Source: JAIBJN01 sp963699495
GTDB taxonomy: Bacteria; Actinomycetota; Thermoleophilia; Gaiellales; Gaiellaceae
Reading direction: 5' to 3'
DNA length: 64,000 nt
Assembly: GCA_963699495.1 (NCBI GenBank)
Contig: CAVOUB010000005.1
Location: 1,095,914 to 1,159,913, forward strand
Made by a program: the position numbers and the translations under genes
The notes under the pieces: generated by a model
Database searches by the model: none
Seen by the model: only the letters and a program-made list of their open reading frames with translations
Told to the model about the DNA's origin: nothing
Part shown: positions 34,301 to 42,182 of the stretch, piece by piece
Numbering within the stretch: the first letter of the stretch is position 1
Layout: the number at the start of each line of letters is the position of its first letter

Positions 34301-34904
34301 GACCGGTCAGGCAACGAAGCTCGACCGCCAGGCCGAGCGGCTTTCGGCGAAGCTCGCCGAGTCGACGACGCGGCTCTCCTTCCTCGGCCGGCTCAGCGCG
34401 GCCGCGCTCGCCGTCGCCGGAGGCTCCGCGGTCGCCGCGGCGGTGAAGCCCGACGAGGCCGACGCCTTCCACTTCTGCGGGCACATCTGGACGACCGGCT
34501 CCTGCCCGAGCCCGTACCCGCCGCTCTCCCGAATCGACCGCAAGGGCTACCCGCTTCACCCCCAGAGCGGGAAGCCGATCGACAACCTCGGCCGGCTCGT
34601 CGACTCCGCCGGCCATGCGCTGGACGGGAGCGGGAACCGTCTGCGCGGCCCCGACGGGGAGGTCCTCCCAGCGGCTCCGAGGACCCGGGTCTGCGAGGAA
34701 TGGACCGGCGAGGTGAAGGGCCTCCACGACCTTCAGACCCAGGGCTCCTGGTTTCGCTGCTGCGGCGGGCAGATCCGCAAGCTCGTCGACTGCTGCTCCT
34801 TCAGCCGGCGACGGATCAACGGCGACGCCTCGCTCACCGGCTACTGCTGGGGCGGCCGCCGCGTCTACTGCGTCATGTACTACGACACGGGGCTGCCGTG
34901 CTGA
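34287..34904 (+). CDS. MauA-like, cysteine-rich exported protein without a TTQ tryptophan pair
   Basis: A 205-residue protein. The leader (ESTTRLSFLGRLSAAALAV, residues 25-43) resembles the long twin-arginine leader of MauA but has RL instead of RR. The mature part has ten cysteines (64, 73, 136, 158, 159, 169, 170, 187, 195, 205). Its last 70 residues align by eye with the first half of Paracoccus MauA: CEEW with CDYW, RCCGG with DCSGG, and ASLTGYC with ASWVASC. In that last match Leu183 takes the place of Trp57, one of the two residues that form tryptophan tryptophylquinone, and the region holding Trp108 is absent. So a MauA-derived structural or redox protein is inferred, not an active dehydrogenase subunit. 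Confidence 0.72.
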   Translation: MQQPETGQATKLDRQAERLSAKLAESTTRLSFLGRLSAAALAVAGGSAVAAAVKPDEADAFHFCGHIWTTGSCPSPYPPLSRIDRKGYPLHPQSGKPIDNLGRLVDSAGHALDGSGNRLRGPDGEVLPAAPRTRVCEEWTGEVKGLHDLQTQGSWFRCCGGQIRKLVDCCSFSRRRINGDASLTGYCWGGRRVYCVMYYDTGLPC

Positions 34905-34966
34905 TCGGGGCCGGCGTGGCGCTCGCGGCGCTCGTCGCCGGGATCTCGGGCGCCTGGTCGCCCTGA
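34898..34966 (+). CDS. Putative 22-residue hydrophobic peptide
   Basis: The GTG at 34898 overlaps the stop region of the MauA-like gene and opens a 22-codon frame encoding VLIGAGVALAALVAGISG plus AWSP, a single predicted membrane helix. It ends 9 nt before the next gene. Without it there would be a 71-nt gap in an otherwise tightly packed cluster. Translation is not proven. Confidence 0.35.
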   Translation: MLIGAGVALAALVAGISGAWSP

Positions 34967-34975
34967 GGGCTGTCG

Positions 34976-36280
34976 ATGCTCGAGACCTTCACTCCCGCCG
35001 TGTGCGGGAGCCGCAAGCGCCAGATGCTCGCCCAGGCTCTCTTCACAGTGGCGGCCGTGCTGACGTCGGCCGCGCTCGGGCTCGCGCTCGGCTTCGCGGG
35101 CAGCGCCCTCGGCGCCCGCCACGCAGTGCTCGCGGCGGCCGCGCTCGCCCTGGTGGCCGCTGCCCGAGAGGCCGGCATCGTCCGCTTCCCGCTTCCGCAG
35201 GCCCGCCGCCAGGTGCCGGAGCGCTGGCGCTTCGAGCTCCCGCTCCCCGTCTGGGCGAGCGGCTACGGCGCAGGCCTCGGCGCCGGGTTCTTCACCTACC
35301 AGCCCGTCTCCACGTTCTGGGTGGCTTGCGCAGGGGCGCTCGCCCTGGCGCGGCCGGTCCCGGCGGCGCTCTGCCTCTCCCTCTACGGCGCCGGCCGCGC
35401 GGCGATGGTCATCTGGCCCCGTCGCCGAGCCGGCGATCCCACCGCCGCCGTCGAGCGCCTGACGAGCCGGCGCGGGACTCTCCTCCGCGCGAACGCCGTT
35501 GCGCTCGTCGCCTGCGCAGCGCTCCTGGCCGCCGCGCCCGCGGCCGGTGGGGCGACGCTCGTCGCGGACAGCGCGTACGACCCCAGCTTCAGCGAGGGCA
35601 CGCTCGCCTTCGCCACCCCGGACGGCCAGGTCGTCGTCCGGCCGGGGGACGGCGGGCCGGACGTCGTCTACGCCGACGCGTCCGAGCCCGCACTGGACGG
35701 TGAGTACCTTGCCTACCGCGACTCGGCCGGAATCCGGGTCGTGCGCTGGGCCAACGGCAACGAGGTCACGCGGCTCGACAGCGCCGTGATCTCGCACCCG
35801 GCGCTCGACTGGCCGCTGCTCGCGTTCGTCCGCCGCGATGCCACGTACAAGCGCCTCGTCGTCCGCAACCTCGTCAGCGGGGCTCACAAGGTGCACGCGA
35901 GCGCCAAGCTCGCGAACGACCTCGGCCGTCCCGCCCTGCAGGACGGGCGCCTCGCCTGGCACAACGCCTCGCGCCGGGAGTCCCGTGTCGTGCTGAAGAC
36001 GCTTGCGTCGGGCGCGACCAGGGTGGTCGCCAGGAGCCGGATCGCCCTCCTCACGAATCCAGCCCTGAGCGGCGGGCGGATCGCGTGGGTCGAGAGCCGT
36101 TCCGGCGCGAGCCATCTGCGCCTCGGCTGGGTCTCGCGAGGGAGGAAGCCCCGGACGCTGGAGACGATGAAGACGCGCGCGCGGGCGTACTGGACCACGA
36201 GCATGGGCGTCGGAGTCGTCTACTCCACGCGCTGGATCCTCGCGTCGGGCGCGTCGGCCGTCTACCGAACGGGCTTCTGA
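34976..36280 (+). CDS. Membrane domain fused to an extracytoplasmic beta-propeller, Mau-like locus
   Basis: A 434-residue protein. Residues 1-150 hold about five hydrophobic helices, including SGYGAGLGAGFFTYQPVSTF, reminiscent of CcdA/DsbD- and MauF-like proteins; Cys10 lies in FTPAVCGSRKR. A further helix (residues 170-188) leads into a repeat region with TolB/WD40-like blades such as FSEGTLAFATPDGQVVVRP, ALDGEYLAYRDSAGIRVVR, ALQDGRLAWHNASRRESRVV and ALSGGRIAWVESRSG. Because the MauB heavy chain of methylamine dehydrogenase is also a beta-propeller, a membrane-tethered partner of the MauA-like protein is plausible, but this part is inference. The start ATG lies 9 nt after the small peptide gene. 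Confidence 0.68.
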   Translation: MLETFTPAVCGSRKRQMLAQALFTVAAVLTSAALGLALGFAGSALGARHAVLAAAALALVAAAREAGIVRFPLPQARRQVPERWRFELPLPVWASGYGAGLGAGFFTYQPVSTFWVACAGALALARPVPAALCLSLYGAGRAAMVIWPRRRAGDPTAAVERLTSRRGTLLRANAVALVACAALLAAAPAAGGATLVADSAYDPSFSEGTLAFATPDGQVVVRPGDGGPDVVYADASEPALDGEYLAYRDSAGIRVVRWANGNEVTRLDSAVISHPALDWPLLAFVRRDATYKRLVVRNLVSGAHKVHASAKLANDLGRPALQDGRLAWHNASRRESRVVLKTLASGATRVVARSRIALLTNPALSGGRIAWVESRSGASHLRLGWVSRGRKPRTLETMKTRARAYWTTSMGVGVVYSTRWILASGASAVYRTGF

Positions 36281-36289
36281 GCAGTCGTC

Positions 36290-36306
36290 CCTAAAGGGGG
36301 TTTAGG
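36290..36306. terminator. Small hairpin after the Mau-like cluster
   Basis: CCTAAA-GGGGG-TTTAGG, a 6-bp stem with 5-nt loop, starts 9 nt after the stop of the propeller gene. It has no T tract; weak terminator or attenuator. Confidence 0.4.
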
Positions 36307-36322
36307 CCGCGCAAGGGCCGCT

Positions 36323-36422
36323 CCCTCGTTTGAGGGAATGCATTTGCCCTGCATGCCCTTATAGTCCGGTCTGCAGGGCGCCCCGGCGCCCATCGGGTAG
36401 AGGTACCAACAGGGAGAGAAAC
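36323..36422 (+). promoter_or_regulatory. Promoter and structured leader of the subtilase gene
   Basis: CCCTC-GTTT-GAGGG (36323-36336) forms a perfect hairpin, TATAGT (36360-36365) is a good -10 box without a clear -35, and GGGCGCC-CC-GGCGCCC (36376-36391) forms a second hairpin in the roughly 50-nt leader. GGGAGAG lies just before the TTG start. The structure suggests regulated expression, though no known riboswitch is recognised. Confidence 0.4.
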
Positions 36423-37878
36423 TTGCGGCACGTTTCAACCATTCGCCTGGTCGTGCTTGCGATCGCGGCTGCGTTCGCACTCGCGCTGGCTGGTCCAGCG
36501 GCGGCTGAGCGCTACGTCGTCCTGTACCCGGAGCACGGCTGGGGCATCTGGGGAGCGAAGACCGATGTCAAGAAGGCCGGCGGCTCCATCGTCGCGACCT
36601 ATCCGCAGATCGACGTCGTCATCGCCGAGTCCAGCGATCCGAACTTCGCCAAGGCGCTCGACCGGAACCGTGACGTGGAAGGCGTCGCTCCGGTCGGCAG
36701 CGTCGTCGCCTCGCCCTCCGGGTGGGGCTGGGACTGGGACGGGGGCGGGCTGCCGAGCTCGCCGGTGCTCCAGGGCGATCCCTTCTCGCCGCTCCAGTGG
36801 TACGCGCGGCGGATTCACGCGCCCGAGGCCCACGAGATCACCGGCGGAAGCCCGAAGGTGCTCGTCGGCGTGATCGACACCGGGGTCGACGCGAGCCATC
36901 CCGACCTGAACGACAACATCGACGCGTCCCGCAGCGTCTCCTGCGTGGGCGGGGCGCCGAACCAGGATCCGGCGACGTGGAACGACGACTCCGGCCACGG
37001 CACGAACGTCGCCGGCGTGATCGCAGCGGAGGCGAACGGCCAGGGGATCGTGGGCATCGCGCCCAACGTGAAGCTCGCGATCATCAAGGCGAGCATCCAC
37101 TCCGGCGCCAGCGACTTCTTCCTCGCCGACGCGGTCATCTGCTCCTTCGTGTGGGCCGCGGACCACGGCGTCGACGTGGCGAACAACAGCTACTCGCTGG
37201 ACACGGCGCTCAGCGGTGGCTCGACCTCGTTCTGTCGCAGCGACTCCTCGCAGCGGACGATCATGAGGGCCATGAAGCGGGCGGTCGAGTACGCGAACGA
37301 CCGCGACGTCTCGGTGGTCGCCTCGGCCGGGAACGACGGCCTCGACCTCGCGGATCCGGCGCTCGAAGGGTGCAGCCGGCTCCCGAGCGGCCTCCCCGAC
37401 GTGCTCACCGTCTCCTCGATCGGTCTCTACGACGGCCTCGCCGCCGGCCCGCCCTCGAACTACGGCCTCGGCGTCGTCGACTTCACGGCAGGCGGCGGCG
37501 ACTTCCTGCAGGGCACGCCCCCGGCGGGCCTCGTCCTCGGTCCGTGGCCGGCCTCCATGCAGGTACCCCGGCTCCTCTGCGATCCTTGCGAGGGCCCGAA
37601 CGCAGCCTTCTATCGCTACTTTGCGGGCACGTCCCAGGCGGCCGCGCAGGTGAGCGGCACGGCGGCGCTCGTCGTCAGCCAGTTCGGCGAAGAGCTGGTG
37701 GTGGGGCGGGAAGATGGACCCGGACCGCGTGTCCCTCATCCTGCGCCAGACGGCGGACCCGCTGCCCTGCCCGGCCGCCGATGCCCGCTGCGTCACCAAG
37801 GGCAACCAGAACGGGTTCTTCGGCGAGGGCGTCGTCAACGCGCTCCGCGCCGTGAAGTACGACAAGCGCCACCCGTAG
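36423..37878 (+). CDS. Secreted subtilisin-like serine protease, S8 family (frameshifted near C-terminus)
   Basis: A signal peptide (residues about 1-30, LVVLAIAAAFALALAGPAAA) is followed by an I9-like propeptide (RYVVLYPEHGWG to DVEGVAPVG) and a peptidase S8 domain. The catalytic triad is Asp152 in VGVIDTGVD, His192 in DSGHGTNVAG and Ser404 in FAGTSQAAAQ. I chose the TTG start because GGGAGAG lies at good distance and no ATG fits the signal peptide. One extra G near 37706-37710 breaks the frame after LVVSQFGEELVVG; the tail resumes KMDPDRVSLILRQTADPLPC and stops at 37878. The corrected length is about 485 residues. It follows the Mau-like genes on the same strand but has its own promoter. 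Confidence 0.85.
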
Positions 37879-37892
37879 TCAGAAGCCCTGGC

Positions 37893-37898
37893 TAGACT
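37893..37898 (+). promoter_or_regulatory. -10 box of a leaderless promoter for the MOSC gene
   Basis: TAGACT ends 7 nt before the GTG start at 37906. No convincing -35 is visible. Confidence 0.45.
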
Positions 37899-37905
37899 CG
37901 GGCGC

Positions 37906-38316
37906 GTGGCAGAGCTGATCGGCATCTGGCGCGCGCCCGCCCGGCGCGTCCCCATGGAGGCGCTCGAGGCGGCCGAGGTCGGGGAGGACGGGCTCGAAGG
38001 CTGCGCCCATGCACGCTCCGGGAAGCGCTCCGTCCTCTTCGTCGCGGCCGAGGACCTCGAGTCCGTCGCCGTCCCGCCCGGCGCCGTCCGGGAGAACTTC
38101 ACCGTCAGCGGCGCCGATGTGATGCGGTGGCCGGTCGGCCAGCGCGTTGTCGTCGGCGAGGCGGAGTTCGAGATCTCCATGGTCTGCGACCCCTGCCACC
38201 TGATGGAGGAGATCCGCCCCGGCCTCCAGGTGGAGCTCGAGGGCAAGCGGGGCATGCTGGCGTCGGTCGTGAAGACCGGCCGCGTGGCGCTCGGCGATTC
38301 CGTCACGCCGCTTTGA
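37906..38316 (+). CDS. MOSC-domain protein
   Basis: A 136-residue single MOSC (molybdenum cofactor sulfurase C-terminal-like) domain: GEDGLEGCAHARSGKRSVLF, VRENFTVSGADVMRWPVGQR, and a cysteine pair in MVCDPCHLMEE that matches the conserved MOSC cysteine. MOSC proteins bind or deliver sulfurated molybdenum cofactor or detoxify N-hydroxylated bases. No molybdoenzyme lies next to it. It converges on pntB with a 14-bp overlap. Confidence 0.78.
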   Translation: MAELIGIWRAPARRVPMEALEAAEVGEDGLEGCAHARSGKRSVLFVAAEDLESVAVPPGAVRENFTVSGADVMRWPVGQRVVVGEAEFEISMVCDPCHLMEEIRPGLQVELEGKRGMLASVVKTGRVALGDSVTPL

Positions 38317-39709
38317 CGGCCGCGACCAGCTTCTCGACGGACGCCTTCGCGTCACCGAAGAGCATGGCCGTGTTCGGCCGGTAGAAGAGGTCGTTGTCGA
38401 TCCCGGCGAAGCCCGGGCTCATGCTGCGCTTCAGGACGACGACGTTCGCCGCCTGGTCGACGTTGAGGATCGGCATCCCGTAGAGAGGGCTCTCCGGATC
38501 CTCGCGCGCGGCCGGGTTCGTGACGTCGTTGGCTCCGATGACCAGGGCGACGTCGGTGCGCGGAAAGTCCGGGTTGATGTCCTCCATGTCGTAGAGCTGG
38601 GGGTAGGGGACGTTCGCCTCGGCGAGGAGGACGTTCATGTGCCCGGGCATGCGGCCTGCGACGGGATGGATGGCGTACTTCACGTCCACGCCGCGCCTCT
38701 CGAGCAGGTCGGCGAGCTCCCGGACGCCGTGCTGGGCCTGGGCCACGGCGAGGCCGTAGCCGGGGACGATGACGACGCGGCTCGCGTAGGCGAGCATGAC
38801 CGCGCAATCCTCGGCGGAGATCTCGCGGTAGCTCTTCGCCTCGCCGCCTCCCGCGGCCGGCGCGCCCGCCGCGGCCGCCGGGGCGCCGAAGGCGCCGAAG
38901 AGGACGTTCGCGAGGGAGCGGTTCATCGCGCGCCCCATCAGGATCGTCAGCAGCGTTCCCGAGGCGCCGACCAGCGTCCCGCCGATGATGAGAGCGGTGT
39001 TCTCGAGCACGAAGCCGGTCGAGGCGGCGGCGAGGCCGGTGAAGGCGTTCAGGAGCGAGATCACGACGGGCATGTCCGCGCCGCCGATGGGCAGGACGAG
39101 CAGAGCGCCGAAGAGGAGCGCGCCGAGGAGCAGCACGACCATCCAGACGCCGTCCTCGGTCGACCCCGCGAGCACGCCGACGCCCAGAAGGGCCGCGAAG
39201 AGGATCCCGTTCGCGACGTGCTGGCCGGGGAAGACGATCGGTCTCCCCGGGAGGAGCTCCTGCAGCTTCCCGAACGCCACGAGGCTCCCCGAGAGGCTGA
39301 TCGAGCCGATGAGGGCGGAGAAGAGGATCGCGCCCATGTGCTCCGGGAGGACGTGCGCGAGCGCGGGGCTGAGCCGGTGGAACTCCGCAGCTGCGATCAG
39401 GGCCGCCGCACCGCCGCCGACGCCGTTGAAGAGCGCCACCATCTGCGGCATCGCGGTCATCTTCACCATGCGGGCCGAGGCGATCCCGATCACGGTCCCG
39501 ACCGCGACTCCGGCGGCGATCAGCCAGTACGAGTCGATCGCCGGGCTGAGGAGCGTGAAGACAACCGCGATCGCCATGCCGATCGCCGCGACCACGTTTC
39601 CCGAGCGTGCCGTCGCCGGCGAGGAGAGCCGTTTGATTCCGAGGATGAGACAGACGCTGGCGACGAGGTAGGCGACGTTGATCGTCGTCTGCGAGACGGC
39701 CAGGATCAC
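38303..39709 (-). CDS. pntB: NAD(P) transhydrogenase subunit beta
   Basis: A 468-residue integral membrane subunit. About nine helices (from INVAYLVASVCLILGIKRLS) form part of the proton channel, and the C-terminal dIII domain binds NADP(H): VVIVPGYGLAVAQAQHGVRE, YAIHPVAGRMPGHMNVLLAE, LVIGANDVTNPAA. The GTG at 39709 overlaps the pntAB stop by 4 bp. The enzyme couples proton entry to hydride transfer from NADH to NADP+, supplying NADPH for biosynthesis. Confidence 0.95.
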   Translation of the reverse strand: MILAVSQTTINVAYLVASVCLILGIKRLSSPATARSGNVVAAIGMAIAVVFTLLSPAIDSYWLIAAGVAVGTVIGIASARMVKMTAMPQMVALFNGVGGGAAALIAAAEFHRLSPALAHVLPEHMGAILFSALIGSISLSGSLVAFGKLQELLPGRPIVFPGQHVANGILFAALLGVGVLAGSTEDGVWMVVLLLGALLFGALLVLPIGGADMPVVISLLNAFTGLAAASTGFVLENTALIIGGTLVGASGTLLTILMGRAMNRSLANVLFGAFGAPAAAAGAPAAGGGEAKSYREISAEDCAVMLAYASRVVIVPGYGLAVAQAQHGVRELADLLERRGVDVKYAIHPVAGRMPGHMNVLLAEANVPYPQLYDMEDINPDFPRTDVALVIGANDVTNPAAREDPESPLYGMPILNVDQAANVVVLKRSMSPGFAGIDNDLFYRPNTAMLFGDAKASVEKLVAAVKAA

Positions 39710-40011
39710 TCGTGCTCCTCGGGCCGCTCCGGCCGGCGCTTGAACATCTCGAGCATCCGGTCGGTGACGAGGAAGCCGCCGACGACGTTGATGGTGGCGA
39801 AGACGACGGCCACGAACGCGAGCACCTGCTCCAGCGTCGAGTCGGCCGAGCCGGCGATCAGCATCGCGCCGACGAGGACGATGCCGTGGATCGCGTTCGT
39901 CCCCGACATGAGCGGCGTGTGCAGCAGCGCCGGGACGCGGGAGATCAGCTCGATGCCGAGGAAGACCGCGAGCACGAAGACGGTGATGCTGTTGAGGAGC
40001 GCCTGGCTCAG
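39706..40011 (-). CDS. pntAB: NAD(P) transhydrogenase subunit alpha part 2 (membrane)
   Basis: A membrane subunit of about 100 residues with LAVFLGIELISRVPALLHTP, then LMSGTNAIHGIVLVGAMLIA, the conserved transhydrogenase helices. A GTG start at 39975 would truncate the first helix. A CTG at 40011 has AAGGAG 5 nt upstream, overlaps the pntAA stop, and restores LSQALLNSITVFV, so I prefer this uncommon start. The split of alpha into AA and AB is usual in actinobacteria. Expression is coupled to pntAA and pntB. Confidence 0.85.
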   Translation of the reverse strand: MSQALLNSITVFVLAVFLGIELISRVPALLHTPLMSGTNAIHGIVLVGAMLIAGSADSTLEQVLAFVAVVFATINVVGGFLVTDRMLEMFKRRPERPEEHE

Positions 40012-41114
40012 GCCGGCTCCTTCGTGACCTTGCCGCCGTGGGCGACGCAGGTGTCGCGCACGATCTCGTCCTCGAAGTCGAGCTCCAGGGCGCCGTCCTT
40101 GACGATGAGCCCGAGGAAGGCCTGGACGTTCCGCGAGTACATCTGGCTGGCATGGACGGGCATGGTCGCGGCGACGTCCGTGAGACCGACGATCGTGACG
40201 CCGCCGGTGACGATCGTCTCCCCGGGCTTGGTGGCGGCGCAGTTGCCCCCGGCCTCTGCGGCGAGGTCGACGATCACGGAGCCCGGGTGCATGCCGCGCA
40301 CCGCATCCTCGGTGATGAGCTCCGGCGCCGGGCGACCCGGGATGAGCGCGGTCGTGATGACTGCGTCGGACCCGGCAGCGTGGTGGGCGATCAGCTGCTG
40401 CTCGCGCTCGTGCTGGTCCTCGGCGAGCGCAACCGCGTAGCCGCCGAGCCCCTCGGCTCCTTCGACGTCGAGCTCGAGGAAGGTCGCGCCGAGGCTCTCC
40501 ACCTGCTCCTTCACGACCGGACGCACGTCGAAGGCGGACACGACCGCGCCGAGGCGCCGGGCGGTGGCGATCGCCTGCAGGCCGGCGACGCCGGCTCCGA
40601 GGACGAGGACCTTCGCAGGCGGGATCGTCCCAGCGGCCGTCGTCAGCATGGGAAAGAACTTGCCCAGGTGCTCGGCGGCGAGGATGGCCGCCTTGTAGCC
40701 GGCGACCGTGCTCTGCGAGGAGAGCGCGTCCATCGGCTGCGCGCGCGTGACGCGGGGGATGGAGTCCAGCGAGAAGGCCGTGACGCCGCGCTCGGCGAGG
40801 GCGCGCACGAGCTCCGGGTCGGCGAGCGGCTGCAGCAGGGCGAGCAGCACCTGGCCCTCGCGCAACCGGGCAATCTCGCCGGCCGAAGGCTTCCGCACCC
40901 TGCAGAGCACGTCGGCCTCGGCGTAGAGCTCGTCCGAGGAGACCACGCGTGCGCCCGCCTCTTCATAGGCGGTGTCGGAGAAGGTCGCCGTCTCGCCGGC
41001 GCCCCGCTCCACGAGCACCTCGACCCCGTCGCCGACAAGCCGCCGCGCCGTGTCCGGCACGACGGCCACCCGGGTTTCCCCCGGGCCGGACTCCTTGGCG
41101 ACACCGACCTTCAT
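40008..41114 (-). CDS. pntAA: NAD(P) transhydrogenase subunit alpha part 1
   Basis: A 368-residue soluble NAD(H)-binding dI subunit, alanine-dehydrogenase-like: MKVGVAKESGPGETRVAVVP, AFSLDSIPRVTRAQPMDALS, the Rossmann motif KVLVLGAGVAGLQAIATARR, and MHPGSVIVDLAAEAGGNCA. It starts at the ATG at 41114, in a divergent promoter region containing a 13-bp direct repeat; a TAGACT box lies 9-10 nt upstream of the start. Confidence 0.95.
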   Translation of the reverse strand: MKVGVAKESGPGETRVAVVPDTARRLVGDGVEVLVERGAGETATFSDTAYEEAGARVVSSDELYAEADVLCRVRKPSAGEIARLREGQVLLALLQPLADPELVRALAERGVTAFSLDSIPRVTRAQPMDALSSQSTVAGYKAAILAAEHLGKFFPMLTTAAGTIPPAKVLVLGAGVAGLQAIATARRLGAVVSAFDVRPVVKEQVESLGATFLELDVEGAEGLGGYAVALAEDQHEREQQLIAHHAAGSDAVITTALIPGRPAPELITEDAVRGMHPGSVIVDLAAEAGGNCAATKPGETIVTGGVTIVGLTDVAATMPVHASQMYSRNVQAFLGLIVKDGALELDFEDEIVRDTCVAHGGKVTKEPA

Positions 41115-41126
41115 GTTCGAGCGGAG

Positions 41127-41167
41127 TCTAAGCTGCGCCCGGCGTGACGGGGCCTCTAAGCTGCGCC
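41127..41167. repeat. 13-bp direct repeat in a divergent promoter
   Basis: TCTAAGCTGCGCC occurs exactly at 41127-41139 and 41155-41167, 28 bp apart, between pntAA (minus) and the small gene at 41169 (plus). The second copy contains the TAAGCT -10 box of the plus-strand gene; the first lies beside the TAGACT box of pntAA. Confidence 0.6.
41157..41162 (+). promoter_or_regulatory. -10 box of a leaderless promoter for the DUF6457-like gene
   Basis: TAAGCT ends 6 nt before the ATG at 41169 and lies inside the second copy of the direct repeat. Confidence 0.45.
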
Positions 41168-41168
41168 A

Positions 41169-41411
41169 ATGGACGGATGGCTGGAGGACGCGCGCGCCAA
41201 GGTGGCCGAGGCCGTCGGCGAAGACCCCTCGCGCTACGACCTGACGCGCGCCGAGATGGACGAGCTCCTCGAGCTCGCGCGCCTCGCGGCGCACGAGAGC
41301 GGCGAGCGGACGAACGCCCCGCTGCTCTGCTACCTCGTCGGCCTCGCGCACGGCCGGCACGGCGGAGAGCTCGGCGACCTCATCGACGCGGCCGTCGGCA
41401 CGTCCGCATAG
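41169..41411 (+). CDS. Small DUF6457-like protein
   Basis: An 80-residue acidic helical protein, MDGWLEDARAKVAEAVGEDP, then LTRAEMDELLELARLAAHES and NAPLLCYLVGLAHGRHGG. It matches my recollection of the DUF6457 family, found in actinobacteria often beside molybdenum cofactor or redox genes. It has no membrane segment. Divergent from the transhydrogenase genes and upstream of an SDR with only 9 nt between. Function unknown. Confidence 0.62.
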   Translation: MDGWLEDARAKVAEAVGEDPSRYDLTRAEMDELLELARLAAHESGERTNAPLLCYLVGLAHGRHGGELGDLIDAAVGTSA

Positions 41412-41414
41412 GCT
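41409..41414 (+). promoter_or_regulatory. -10 box of a leaderless promoter for the SDR gene
   Basis: TAGGCT overlaps the stop codon of the preceding small gene and ends 6 nt before the ATG at 41421, suggesting an internal promoter. Confidence 0.42.
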
Positions 41415-41420
41415 GACGCG

Positions 41421-42182
41421 ATGGCCGCGTTGGAGGGGAAGACGGCGATCGTCACCGGCGCGTCGAGCGGGATCGGGCTGACGACGGCCCGAGCGCTCGC
41501 GGCGGAGGGCGCCCGCCTGGCGCTCGGCGCCCGCCGCGTCGAGCGCGTGGAGCAGGCCGCGGCCGAGCTTCCCGGCGAGGGGCACGTCGCGGCGCCGCTG
41601 GACGTGACCGAGGACGCGAGCGCGCGCGCCTTCGTCGCTCAGGCCGTCGAGCGCCTCGGCCGAATAGACATCCTGGTGAACAACGCAGGCCTCGCACTCG
41701 GCCGTGGCACGATCGCCGAGGGCTCGGACGACGACGACCGCACCATGGTCGAGACGAACGTCCTCGGGCTCCTCCGCATGACCCGGCTCGTGCTCCCGCA
41801 CATGGAGGACTGGCGCGGCCACGTCGTCAACCTCGGCTCCTGGGCCGGCCGTGAGGCCTACCCGGGCGGCGGCATGTACGTCGGCTCGAAGACGGCTGTT
41901 CGCGCCCTCACGGAGGTGCTGCGCAAGGAGCTCGTCGGCCGCATCCGCGTGACCACCGTCGACCCGGGCATGGTCGGCGACACCGAGTTCTCGGACGTCC
42001 GCTTCCGCGGCGACCTGGAGAAGAAGGACGCGGTCTACCGGGGCGTGAAGTACCTCACCCCGGACGACGTCGCCGACTGCATCCTGTGGGCGGTGACCCG
42101 CCCCGCGCACATGGTCGTGGACGAGATCGTCGTCAAGCCGCTGCAGCAGGCCAGCCAGGACGCCATCGTCAGGGCTTCCTGA
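41421..42182 (+). CDS. SDR-family NAD(P)-dependent oxidoreductase
   Basis: A 253-residue classical SDR: nucleotide-binding TAIVTGASSGIGLTTARALA, NNAG in ILVNNAGLALG, a catalytic Ser in VVNLGSWAG, and YxxxK in MYVGSKTAVRAL. The C-terminal VVDEIVVKPLQQASQD resembles the YdfG/NADP-dependent serine-type dehydrogenase group, and ALGARRVERVE after beta-2 suggests NADP. The stop overlaps the next gene (TGATG). Confidence 0.85.
   Translation: MAALEGKTAIVTGASSGIGLTTARALAAEGARLALGARRVERVEQAAAELPGEGHVAAPLDVTEDASARAFVAQAVERLGRIDILVNNAGLALGRGTIAEGSDDDDRTMVETNVLGLLRMTRLVLPHMEDWRGHVVNLGSWAGREAYPGGGMYVGSKTAVRALTEVLRKELVGRIRVTTVDPGMVGDTEFSDVRFRGDLEKKDAVYRGVKYLTPDDVADCILWAVTRPAHMVVDEIVVKPLQQASQDAIVRAS

Noticed and set aside
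34287..36280. Complete, active methylamine dehydrogenase (TTQ enzyme)
   Set aside because: The MauA-like protein has Leu where one TTQ tryptophan is expected and lacks the segment with the second; no separate heavy chain, MauG or amicyanin gene is present.
36281..36422. Known riboswitch (cyclic-di-AMP or cyclic-di-GMP type) before the subtilase
   Set aside because: Hairpins are present but no conserved riboswitch sequence blocks were found by eye.
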